Assembly (NCBI RefSeq): GCF_018294505.1
Contig: NC_057796.1
Span: 191,626,239-191,690,238, forward strand
Length of the DNA: 64,000 nucleotides
Direction: 5' to 3'
Source: Triticum aestivum
Lineage: Eukaryota > Streptophyta > Magnoliopsida > Poales > Poaceae
Shown here: positions 55,023 through 64,000 of the stretch, in pieces
How positions within the stretch are numbered: position 1 is the first letter of the stretch
Layout: each line of letters begins with the position of its first letter
Notes under the pieces: generated by a model
Database searches by the model: none
Told to the model about the DNA's origin: nothing
What the model saw: only the letters and a program-made list of their open reading frames with translations
Position numbers and translations under genes: made by a program

Positions 55023-56616
55023 TGAAAGCACAAGTGCTCCCTAGGTGGTTTTGGTAATTAATGTCAACATATCTCCTGTTGGACTGATGTTTTTATCTAG
55101 AATATTTTAGACAAGTTCAACAGATGGAGTGGCGTGGACAAGAGGATGTGGAACCCCTTCAAGATTCTAAGGACTAAGGATTGGCTCAAGCTCAAAAGCT
55201 CAAGACTCTACATTTACTTTTAGTGATCCAAGATCACATTCAGTCCATAGGAAAAGCCAATACTATTAAAAGGGGATGAGGTGTTGCTTAATGGCTTGCT
55301 TGCTCAAAGTGCTTAGTTGTATGCTCCAAAGCCCTCAACCACTTTCTCATATGTCCCAAACCAAAAGTCAAACTCGGCCCCACCGAAACATTCTATCCGG
55401 CGCCACCGAGTTCACTTGACATAGCCACTGCCACAAACTCTAGTCAATTCGGTCTCACCGATGGGATCCCGGTCTCACCGAGATGGGCTTGCAAACTCTC
55501 TGGTTCCTATTGCAGTCAATTCAATCTTACCGAGTTTTGTAATCGGTCTCACCGAGTTTGCTTGACCAACTCTCTGGTTAGCTCATTACCAAAATCGGTC
55601 CCACCGAGTTTGTGTAATCGGTCAAACCGAGATGAGGTTTTACCCTAACCCTAGCACGTCAGTCCCACCGAGTTGATCATATCAGTCCCACCGAAAATCC
55701 TAACGTTCACATTTTGAACTAAATTGGTCCGACCGAGTTTTCTGATTCGGTCCCACCAAGTTTGGTGATTTGTGTGTAACGGCTAGATTTTGTTTGGAGG
55801 CTATTTATACCCCTCCACCCACTCTTCATTCATGAGGAGAGCCATCAGAACATGCCTAAACTTCCAGCATACATTTTCTGAGAGAGAACTACCTACTCAT
55901 GTTTTGAGGTCAAGATATTCCATTCCAACCACATAAATCTTGATCTCTAGCCTTCTCCAACTTGCTTTCTACTCAAATTATCTTTCCACCAAATCCAAAT
56001 CTGTGAGAGAGAGTTGAGTGTTGGGGAGACTATCATTTGAAGCACAAGAGCAAGGAGTTCATCATCAACACACCATCTATTACCTTTTGGAGAGTGGTGT
56101 CTCCTGGATTGGTTAGGTGTCACTTGGGAGCCTCCGTCAAGATTGTGGAGTTGAACCAAGGAGTTTGTACGGGCAAGGAGATCGCCTACTTCGTGAAGAT
56201 CTACCCTAGTGAGGCAAGTCCTTCGTGGGCGATGGCGATGGTGGGATAGACAAGGTTGCTTCTTCGTGGACCATTCGTGGGTGAAGCCCTCCGTGGACTC
56301 GCGCAACCATTACCCTTCGTGGGTTGAAATCTCCATCAACGTGGATGTACGATAGCACCACCTATCGGAACCACACCAAAAATCTCCATGTCTCCAATTG
56401 CATTTGCACACTCCAATCCCATCCCTTTACATTCTTGCAAATTGCATGCTTTACTTCCGCTGCTCATATACTCTTGTCATGCATGCTTGATATGTATTGT
56501 GAATGTTTAAACTTGTGCTAAAATTCCACCTCAACTTAAACAAATTAAAAACTACCACTTTTCTTGCTAAGAGTCTATTCACCCCCCCCCCTAGACACCT
56601 CTTCTCGATCCTTTCA
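55023..56616 (+). mobile_element. Solo LTR in the antisense gene of A, family not identified
   Basis: 1594 bp with inverted ends TGAAAG and CTTTCA, interrupting the minus-strand frame that resumes on both sides. Flanking CCGTT / CCGGG agree at 3 of 5 bases, so the target duplication is weak. The left half is full of short variants of CGGTCTCACCGAGTTTG and CGGTCCCACCGA (about 55370-55770). A TATA-like CTATTTATACCCC lies near 55800, and a C10 tract near 56582. No coding frame. Confidence 0.72.
55370..55770 (+). repeat. Dispersed short repeats (CACCGAGTTTG motif) in the solo LTR
   Basis: About a dozen variants of TCGGTCTCACCGAGTTTG, some inverted in part (ACCGA next to TCGGT), spaced 20-60 bp apart in the upstream half of the LTR, before the TATA-like site. 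They could bind a regulator or fold locally; no function is shown. Confidence 0.7.
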
Positions 56617-56621
56617 CCGGG

Positions 56622-57049
56622 CGAAGCCTGTCATCAGTGAGGCCAAATTCACTCCACCCGCGCCTGACAATACTTTGGGGCCTCCTCGTCCTAGATCCAG
56701 CACCAATCCGCCCTCCACTCCTCCCATTTGCCGCGCTGCTGACCGGGAAGGTAGTCCCAAATTTCTCTCCTCTCCCGAGGGATCCAGCTTATGTTTCCAG
56801 AGCGGTGGGCTTTGTTTTCCACCCACGGGATGAAAAAGTGTCTGAAGAGATCCACATTGGGGGCGACTCCAACGAAGTTCTCGCACAAATGAGGAAAAAT
56901 TGCCATGCACGCCATTGCATTCAGCGTGAAATATAAGAGGTGGAACCCGTACACCACCATCATCGCCTCAAAGACTAAGAAGGGGGGACAGAGAGGAAAT
57001 ACGCGCAGAAGAATCGGTATGAATACGGCGGATCGTTTTTTCCCTCCGG
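56622..57049 (-). pseudogene. Element A antisense gene, N-terminal domain core (PF04195 type)
   Basis: The minus strand reads PAGGKKRSAVFIPILLRVFP, then YGFHLLYFTLNAMACMAIFP and HLCENFVGVAPNVDLFRHFF, the hallmark helices of the plant 'putative gypsy type transposon' N-terminal domain, compare the D copy (LCKAMVGIVPSVALFRHFFS). After WIPRERREIWDYLP the frame ends and LASLMTGFAR leads to the solo LTR boundary. The preceding N-terminus is at 58624-58834, beyond another solo LTR. Confidence 0.78.
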
Positions 57050-57054
57050 CAGGA

Positions 57055-58618
57055 TGATACGTCTCCAGCGTATCTATAAATTTTGATTGTTCCATGCTAT
57101 ATTATATTATGTTTTGGACATTAATGGGCTTTATTATACACTTTTATATTATTTTTGGGACTAACCTATTAACCGGAGGCCCAGCCCAGAATTGCTGTTT
57201 TTTGCCTATTTCAGAGTTTCGCAGAAAAAGAATATCAAACGGAGTCCAAACGGAATGAAACCTTCGGGAACGTGATTTTCAGAACGAACGTGATCCAGAG
57301 GACTTGGACCCTACGTCAAGACATCAACCAGGAAGGCACGAGGTAGGGGGCGCGCCCTCCACCCTCGTGGGCTCCGCGTTGCTCCACCGACGTACTTCTT
57401 CCTCCTATATATACCTACGTACCCCCAAACTACCAGATACGGAGCCAAAAACCTAATTCCACCGCCGCGACCTTCTGTACCCGTGAGATCCCACCTTGGG
57501 GCCTTTTTCGGAGCTCCGCCGGAGGGGGCATCGATCACGGAGGGCTTCTACATCAACACCATAGCCTCTCCGATGATGTGTGAGTAGTTTACCTCAGACC
57601 TTCGGGTCCATAGTTATTAGCTAGATGTTTTCTTCTCTCTCTTTGGATCTCAATACAAAGATCTCCACGATTCTCATGGATATCTATTTGATGTAATCTT
57701 CTTTTGCGGTGTGTTTGTTGAGACCGATGAATTGTGGGTTTATGATCAAGTTTATCTATGAACAATATTTGAATCTTCTCTGAATTCTTTTATGTATGAT
57801 TGGTTATCTTTGCAAGTCTCTTCGAATTATCAGTTTGGTTTGGCCTACTAGATTGATCTTTCTTGCAATGGGAGAAGTGCTTAGCTTTGGGTTCAATCTT
57901 GCGGTGTCCTTTCTCAGTGACAGTAGGGGCAGCAAGGCACGTATTGTATTGTTGCCATCGAGGATAACAAGATGGGGTATCATATTGCATGAGTTTATCC
58001 CTCTACATCATGTCATCTTACTTAAAGCGTTACTCTGTTCTTTTGAACTTAATACTCTAGATGCATGCTGGATAGGGGTCGATGTGTGGAGTAATAGTAC
58101 TAGATGCAGGCAGGAGTCGGTCTACGTGTCGCGGACGTGATGCCTATATACATGATCATACCTAGATATTCTCATAACTATGCTCAATTCTATCAATTGC
58201 CCAACAGTAATTTGTTTACCCACTGTAATACTTATGCTCTCGAGAGAAGCCACTAATGAAACCTATGGCCCCTGGGTCTATTTTCCATCATATTTAATCT
58301 CCCGTCAACAAGCTATTTCTGGCGCCGCTTTTATTTTGCTTTGTTTACTTTGCATCTTTATCATAAAAATACCAAAAATATTACCTTATCATATCTATCA
58401 GGTCTCACTTTCGTAAGTGACCGTGAAGGGATTGACAACCCCTTTATTGCGTTGGTTGCGAGGATTTTATTTGTTTGTGTAGGCGCGGGGGACTCGTGCG
58501 TGGCCTCCTACTAGATTGATACCTTGGTTCTCAAAAACTGAGGGAAATACTTATGCTGCTTTACTGCATCACCCTTTCCTCTTCAAGGGAAAACCAACGC
58601 AGTGCTCAAGAGGTAGCA
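57055..58618 (+). mobile_element. Solo LTR of the element C family
   Basis: 1564 bp, TGATACGTCTCC to GAGGTAGCA, alignable throughout with the C LTRs but more diverged from them than they are from each other. Target duplication CAGGA / CACGA (57050-57054, 58619-58623; one mismatch). It splits the antisense gene of A between the codons for NGHGAP and PAGGKKR. Confidence 0.9.
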
Positions 58619-58623
58619 CACGA

Positions 58624-58834
58624 CCATGGGCGCACCATGCCCATTTGGAACTTCCCACCCCCACATATATCCATACCTTGCAACCAAGGCATCGCTGTCC
58701 AAATTCGACGGGAAGAAGACCACATCTCCCCTTCGCTTCTTATCTAGCTCTGCTGCTTTCTTCTTGTTCCCCTCCACTGCCACCTCCTTCGCGGCGGTCG
58801 CCCACTTTCCCCTCGCGGCAGGTTTCTTTCCCAT
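58624..58834 (-). pseudogene. Element A antisense gene, N-terminus
   Basis: The minus strand starts at ATG 58832-58834 with MGKKPAARGKWATAAKEVAV, then KKKAAELDKKRRGDVVFFPS and ARYGYMWGWEVPNGHGAP, reaching the solo LTR at 58618. The basic start followed by a V-F-F-P-S strand resembles the beginning of the PF04195 group. A TATA-like CATAAAAAGGG lies upstream on the same strand at 58973-58983. Confidence 0.65.
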
Positions 58835-58972
58835 CCTTCTGTGTTGCGGGGAAAATGGGACGATGGATGAGGTGTTGAGGACAGGTGTGGACGCTGGAGC
58901 GGTTTCTTTGGCTTGAGGAAGAAGATGATGGAGGATAGAGCGGATGCGAATGAGCCGTGCCCTTTCGCGTTT

Positions 58973-58983
58973 CCCTTTTTATG
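58973..58983 (-). promoter_or_regulatory. Possible TATA box of the A antisense gene
   Basis: The plus strand CCCTTTTTATG is CATAAAAAGGG on the minus strand, about 140 bp upstream of the ATG at 58834. It sits outside the LTR, comparable with the arrangement in G. Confidence 0.45.
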
Positions 58984-59228
58984 AGGAACGAACGTGGGGA
59001 GGGGCGCGGATCTTCGCCGTTCTCTCTCTCAGGAAGTTATCATTTTACATTAATTGCTATAGTCCCACGCCCCCACGACCTACGGTAATTATGCATAGTG
59101 GACGTTGAGTTGACTGGTCATCATAACAAACCGTTGCATGCGCAACACTTCCTGACACGTGTCCGTGCACTGTTTGGAGCCTAACCCAACATGCCCGGCG
59201 ACACGTATGGCTCAGGTCGATGGGCTTC
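58984..59228. other. Element A region between antisense promoter and 3' LTR
   Basis: No gene. The sequence just before the LTR (TCGATGGGCTTC) is the place of the polypurine tract, only weakly purine-rich. Confidence 0.45.
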
Positions 59229-60127
59229 TGTCGGGGTACACAAACATTGGTGTATGTTTCCCCTGACTATGCACGGACAACAGGCCTCCACCACAACAGC
59301 GTCGACCTTCCCAAACAAGACCAAGCTAAGGAGATAGCTCTTTGAGGAATCAAAGGGCGGATCAATAAGACCAAGACAAGACAGAAGAGCAAGATATCAC
59401 TAAGGAAAAATCTCCCTTGCCGGGTAGGCGAGCCTGCACAGGTCGAGGCTACATCGAAGACAAGTCTCAAGATTTCCCCAGTAGGCTTGCTGGGGACACC
59501 GAGGGCGGATCGCCCCGCCAAGGCACCACCGCTCCACCGCAGAGTGACTCAAGTGATTTATCAGTGCAATGCCAAGCTCCCAAGTGATTAAGTGGTTGTC
59601 ATTTGGCACATGGCAGCCGTTCGAGGAGAAGATTCACCCTGCATGACACCTGTCCAGAGGCGTGTCAGGTAGACAGGGCGAGAGATGGCTAAAGAAGCGC
59701 GTCAAGGCTTGCCAGGCTACATTCACGATGTGACACTAAGCGGTGCATTTAATGCACCTTGTCCTGTCTGCAGAGTTAGGTGTGATAGCACTGTTTGTTG
59801 TCTAATCAGTGTATAATGACTGATTTGCCATTATGGTAACCCCTTAGCCTATAAAAGGAGGGCCATGGTGACCTAGAATACGATTCGGACCCTTGTACAC
59901 TCTTACGCCCGTAGCTGCTCTCCCCGAGGCGACCTTGTCGGGCTCGAGCACTACGTGTCCGTCACTGTCCTCCATCCAATCCACCAAAAACAGAAGTAGG
60001 GTTTTACGCTTCGCAGCGGCCCGAACCTAGGTAAAAACCACCACGTCACCACTGTCGTGCTGCCTTACGATCTCCGCTCTTTGTGCAACATGCCCCTCCC
60101 CCTTGCCGAACTACAAGGGGCAAATGG
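59229..60127 (+). repeat. 3' LTR of element A, cut by element E
   Basis: Starts TGTCGGGGTACACAAAC and aligns with window positions 1 to about 923. It stops at CAAATGG where element E begins, so about the last 30 bp are displaced beyond the window. A single TATA box (CCTATAAAAGG) lies near 59846-59856. Confidence 0.9.
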
Positions 60128-61540
60128 TGATAACCCACAAGTATAGGGGATCGCAACAGTTTTCTTGGGTAGAGTATTCAACCCAAATTTATAGATTCGA
60201 CACAAGGGGAGCCAAAGAATATTTGAAGGTATTAGCAGCTGAGTTGTCAATTCAACCACACCTGGAGATTAATTATCTATAGCAACATGATCAGTAGCAA
60301 AGTAATACGATAGTTTTGATAGTAGTGACAATAGCAATTGTAACGGTAACAGTGATAGCAGTAACTTTGTAGCAAGTGTAACAGTGATGATAACAGTAAT
60401 AACTTAGCAAGAACAATATGAGACAAATTCGTAGGCATTGGATCGGTGACTTGTTGGATGATATTCATCATGAGACAGTTATAACCTAGGGCGATATGAC
60501 ACTAGCTCCAGTTCGTCAATATAATGTATACATGTATTCCATGAATAGTCATACATGCTTATGGAAAGAACTTGCATGACATCTTTTGTCCTACCCTCCC
60601 ATGGCAGCAGGGTCCATATTGGAAACTAAGGGATATTAAGGCCTACTTTTAATAGAGAACCGGAACAAAGCATTAACACATAGTGAATACATGAACTCCT
60701 CAAACTACGGTCATCACCGGGAGTGGTCCCGACTATTGTCACTCCGCGGTTGCCGGATCATAACACGTATTAGGTGACTATAACTTGCAAGATCGGATCT
60801 AAGACATGGATATAATTATGATAACATAAACGGTTCAGATCTGAGTTGATGGCACCCGGGCCCAAAGTGACAAGCATTAAGCATAGCAAAGTCACAGCAA
60901 CATCAATCTTAGAACATAATGGATACTAGGGATCAAGCCCTAACAAAACTAACTCGATTACATGATGAATCTCATCCAACTCCTCACCGACCAGCAAGCC
61001 TACGAAGGAATTACTCACTCCCGGTGGGGAGCATCATGGAATTGGCGATGGAGAAGGGTCGGTGATGATGAAGAATGAAGATCCCCCTCTCTGGAGCCCC
61101 AAACAGACTCCAGATCTAGCCTCCCGATGAAGAACAGGAGGTGACGGCGGCTCCGTCTCGTGGATCGTGATAATTCTTTTTCCCTGATTTTTTTCCGAAT
61201 AATGTGATTTTAGAGCGTCGGTTTCAGGGTCAGCAGGGCCACCAGGTGGGGACAACCCACCTGGGCGTGCGAGGGGAGGGGGTGCGCCCTGGTGGGTTGT
61301 GCCCACCCAGGTGCCCCTCTCCGGTAGGTCTTGGCTCCAGAAATTCTTATTTATTATATAAAAATTCCTCGCAAAGTTTTGTTCCATTCCGAGAACTTTT
61401 ATTTCTACACAAAAAAAATACCATGATAGTTCTGCTGAAAACATCGTCAGTCTGGGGTTAGTTTCATTCAAATCATGCAAATTAGAGTCCAAAACAAGAG
61501 GAAAAGCGTTAGGAAAAGTAGATACGTTGGAGATGTATCA
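60128..61540 (-). repeat. 3' LTR of element E
   Basis: 1413 bp. The plus strand runs TGATAACCCACAAGTATAGG to GTTGGAGATGTATCA. It includes CA/GT-rich short repeats near 60300-60400 (AGTAACAGTGATAGCAG-like) and no gene. Confidence 0.88.
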
Positions 61541-61702
61541 AGTCCCCCATGCTTAAACCTTTGCTTGTCCTCAGGCAATTCAGTTGATAAACTGAAAGTG
61601 AAAAAGAAAAAAATTTACGAACTCTTTTGCTCTTGTTTTCATAAATAAGCTTAAAGAGCACCCAGGTTTTCAACCAACATTATAACTAACCATGCTGACA
61701 AT
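61541..61702 (-). other. Polypurine tract and internal sequence of E
   Basis: AGTCCCCCATGCTTAAACC on the plus strand is the complement of GGTTTAAGCATGGGGGACT, the polypurine tract beside the LTR. The rest is non-coding internal sequence up to the solo LTR. Confidence 0.8.
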
Positions 61703-63344
61703 TGATACGTCTCCAACGTATCTATAATTTATGAAGTATTCATGCCGTATTTACAACAATTTATATGGTTTTGCTATGATTTGCATGGAACTAACCCGGA
61801 CTGACGCTGTTTTCAGCAGAACTACCGTGGTGTTGTTTTTTGTGCAGAAATGAAAGTTCTCCAAATGAGCTGAAACTTTTTGACGGTTTTTTTGGAACAA
61901 AAGAGTCCCCCGAAGCTTCGTGGAAGGACCAGAAGGTGAACGAGTAGGGAACAAGACACCGGGGCGCGCCTGGGCCCTTACCCGTGCCCCGATGGGTTGT
62001 GCTCATCTCGAGGCCCATCTTCACGTGAAACCAACGCCAAAAAATCCTATAAATAGAGAAACCATCAGAAATAACCTAGATTAGAAGTTCCGCCGCCACA
62101 AGGCTCTATAGCCACCTAAAACCAATCTAGACCCCGTTCCCGCACTCTGCCGGAGGGGGAAATCATCACCGGTGGCCATCTTCATCATCCCGGCGGCCAC
62201 CACGATGAGGAGGGATTAGTCCACCCTCGGGGCTAAGGGTTTGTACCAGTAGCTATGTGTTTAATCTCTCTCTCTCTCTCGTGATCTATATCATGGGCTT
62301 TGTTAAAATAGATGGATCATATGATGTTTCCCCTCTATAATCTTGTTGTGATGAATTGAATCTTTACCCTTTGAAGTTTTGTCTTGTCGGATTGAATACT
62401 CAGATATGAGAACACATGATGTATGTCTTGCGGTATGAATACTTGAGGTGACAATGGGGTGTCATATTTATTCACTTGATGTATATTATGGCACTCAACT
62501 TGCGGATTCCCAGGTGACATTGGGGTAATTTATGCATAGGAGTTGATGCACGTTTTTATTATCTTTTCTCCGATAGAAACTTCGGGGTCTTTTTGTAGTT
62601 CTTTGTGTGGATTGAATATTATGATCATGAAGTTGTTTGATGCATATCGTAGAATTAACTCACAGATACTCGTGGTGACATTGGATTGTCTAGGTGACAT
62701 TAGATTTTGTTGATGTGTGTCATATGGTGTTATTTTAGTACGAACTCTTGATTAAATCGATCAAAAAGAATAGCTTGCATTATTTTAGTACGAACTCTAG
62801 GATAGATTGATCGGAAAGAATAGCTTTGAGGTGGTTTCGTACCCTACAAACAATTTCTATCTTTTGTTCTCCACTAATAGGAACTCGGGAGTGATTCTTT
62901 ATTGCACTTTGAGGGATAATCATATGATCCAACTATGTTAGCACTGTTGAGAGATTGCACTAGCGAAAGTACGGACCCTAGGCCTTGTTTTCAAGCATTG
63001 CAATACCATTTTTGTGCCCGTTTACTATTTGCTACCTTGCTGATTGTATTTATTCAGATTATAAAAATATATTTCTACCATCCATATTACACTTTTATCA
63101 CCATCTCTTCGCCGAACTAGTGCACCTATACAATTTGCCATTGTACTAGGTGTGTTGGGGATATAAGAGATTTCTTGTATTTGGTTGCAGGGTCGTTTGA
63201 GAGAGACCATCTTCATCCTACACCTCTCACGGATTGATAAACCTTATGTCATCCACTTGAGGGAAAATTGCTACTGTCCTACAAAACTCTGCGCTTGGAG
63301 GCCCAACACGTGTCTACAAGAATAAAGTTGCGTAGTAGACATCA
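61703..63344 (+). mobile_element. Solo LTR (TGATACGTCTCC type) in element E
   Basis: 1642 bp, TGATACGTCTCCAACGTATC to GTAGTAGACATCA, with a perfect target duplication ACAAT (61698-61702 and 63345-63349). It differs from the C-type LTRs after the first 30 bp or so, so it is another family of the Athila-like group (Sabrina/WHAM-type in my memory, unverified). It contains a (TC)8 run near 62266-62280. No coding frame. Confidence 0.92.
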
Positions 63345-63349
63345 ACAAT

Positions 63350-64000
63350 AACTCTTAAAAATTATATTACTTCATATCAATGATATAATCGGCTAGCGAG
63401 CAATAATAAGATATCTCAAACGACAACACGTTGTCAAAACAACCATGATATAATATGACAACAGTGGTATCTCGCTAGCCCTTTCTGAGACCGCAAAACA
63501 TAAATGCAGAGCACCTCCAAAGTTCAAGCAGCGACTAAACATTGTAATTCATGGTAGAAAAGATCCAATCATGGTGCACCCAACATTAGCTACACACAAT
63601 GCATAAGTCATGACAGCTGTGCTCACAGGTTCCAGCGCTTGTTTTAGAAGGTGATGACACAACATAAAAGTAAATAGATAGTCCCTTCGCAGAGGGAAGC
63701 AGTGATTTGCAGAGGTGCCAGAGCTCCAGTTTTAAAACAGAGGTAAATGATATTTTGAGACATTTAGAAGGTGATGACTCAACATAAAAGTAAATAGATA
63801 GTCCCTTCGCAGAGGGAAGCACTGATTTGCATAGGTGCCAGAGCTCCAGTTTTAAAATAGAGGTAAATGATATTTTGAGACATGCACCTTTCTCATTTAC
63901 TTCAGACTATCAGTTATCAATATCTTCCATGCTAAGCACGCTAGTGGCGGTTCCCAAGCGATAAAAGTAAAGGTTTTGACTCCATTGGGAGTTTTTGTTT
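63350..64000 (-). other. Internal region of element E, non-coding
   Basis: AT-rich, no convincing reading frame. It contains the 120-bp tandem duplication at 63643-63882. It is joined to 61702 when the solo LTR and its duplication are removed. Confidence 0.6.
63643..63882. repeat. Tandem duplication, 2 x 120 bp
   Basis: Copies 63643-63762 and 63763-63882, both with GTGATGACNCAACATAAAAG and TAGTCCCTTCGCAGAGGGAA; only a few bases differ. The hairpin-capable CCCTTCGCAGAGGG is in each copy. Confidence 0.9.

Larger units (their letters stand above)
1..60127 (+). mobile_element. Element A: outermost Gypsy-type LTR retrotransposon, lacking pol, interrupted many times
   Basis: The same LTR lies at both ends (1-950 and 59229-60127). 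A primer-binding-site-like sequence follows the left copy, so the element reads on the plus strand. Between the LTRs, once the nested insertions are removed, there is a decayed gag start and a long minus-strand gene of the PF04195 plus coiled-coil type. I saw no protease, reverse transcriptase or integrase, so this looks like a non-autonomous element. The first 27 bases of the 5' LTR lie outside the window (by comparison with the right copy), and the 3' LTR is cut by element E, so the outer target-site duplication cannot be read. Own segments: 1-3607, 28808-29631, 54047-55022, 56617-57054 and 58619-60127. Confidence 0.85.
60128..64000 (-). mobile_element. Element E: Gypsy-type LTR retrotransposon, minus strand, running out of the window
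   Basis: Its 3' LTR (60128-61540) has TGATA...TATCA ends. Next to it, on the minus strand, is a polypurine tract. The internal region continues at 61541-61702 and, after a solo LTR, 63350-64000. The left target-site copy would be AATGG (60123-60127); the right one is outside. The LTR form (TGATACATCTCCAACGTATC start, CCCCTATACTTGTGGGTTATCA end on the minus strand) is a common Triticeae Gypsy type. I do not assign a family name. Confidence 0.85.

Overview
The window is plant nuclear DNA made almost entirely of transposable elements nested inside one another. The repeat content points to a Triticeae grass (wheat, Aegilops, barley or rye). The clearest sign is a 1.78-kb LTR that I recognise as the Copia family Angela (BARE1/WIS group), alongside Athila-like Gypsy LTRs that begin TGATACGTCTCC. 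I found no ordinary host gene, tRNA or CRISPR array. All family names are from memory and were not searched. There is one assembly gap (6093-6307).

Layout. The outermost element, called A here, is a plus-strand Gypsy-type LTR retrotransposon that starts before base 1 and whose 3' LTR begins at 59229. It has been entered at least five times: by Gypsy element D (3608-28807), by Copia element H (29632-54046, minus), by two solo LTRs (55023-56616 and 57055-58618), and, inside its 3' LTR, by Gypsy element E (60128 to beyond the window, minus). D contains a CACTA-type DNA transposon (9287-26896). That transposon contains Athila-like element C (17822-26468), and C contains a solo LTR (19940-21139). 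H contains, in its 3' LTR, the largest coding element, Gypsy G (30254-46103, minus), and G's gag contains a solo Angela LTR (41989-43771). E contains a further solo LTR (61703-63344). The deepest chain is A > D > CACTA > C > solo LTR. Most boundaries are supported by target-site duplications that I read directly.

Shared biology. A, D and G each carry, between gag or gag-pol and the 3' LTR, a gene on the opposite strand to the element. It encodes a plant protein of the 'putative gypsy type transposon' kind (Pfam PF04195) followed by a long coiled coil. In G this antisense gene has its own TATA box and six exons joined by phase-consistent GT-AG introns. Such introns can persist only because the genomic RNA is the opposite strand. 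G has gag-pol and so resembles an autonomous partner, while A and D lack pol and resemble non-autonomous relatives. G is now dead: it has stops, frameshifts and a deletion of the second integrase catalytic aspartate. H is also dead, with YVND in place of YVDD in its reverse transcriptase.

The CACTA element (about 9 kb of its own sequence) shows no transposase. It carries subterminal repeats, a long inverted repeat, a degenerate 5S rRNA-like sequence with recognisable Pol III box A and box C, two unrecognised gene-like fragments, a tandem array of about five 502-bp units, and one intact 255-codon ORF of unknown function.
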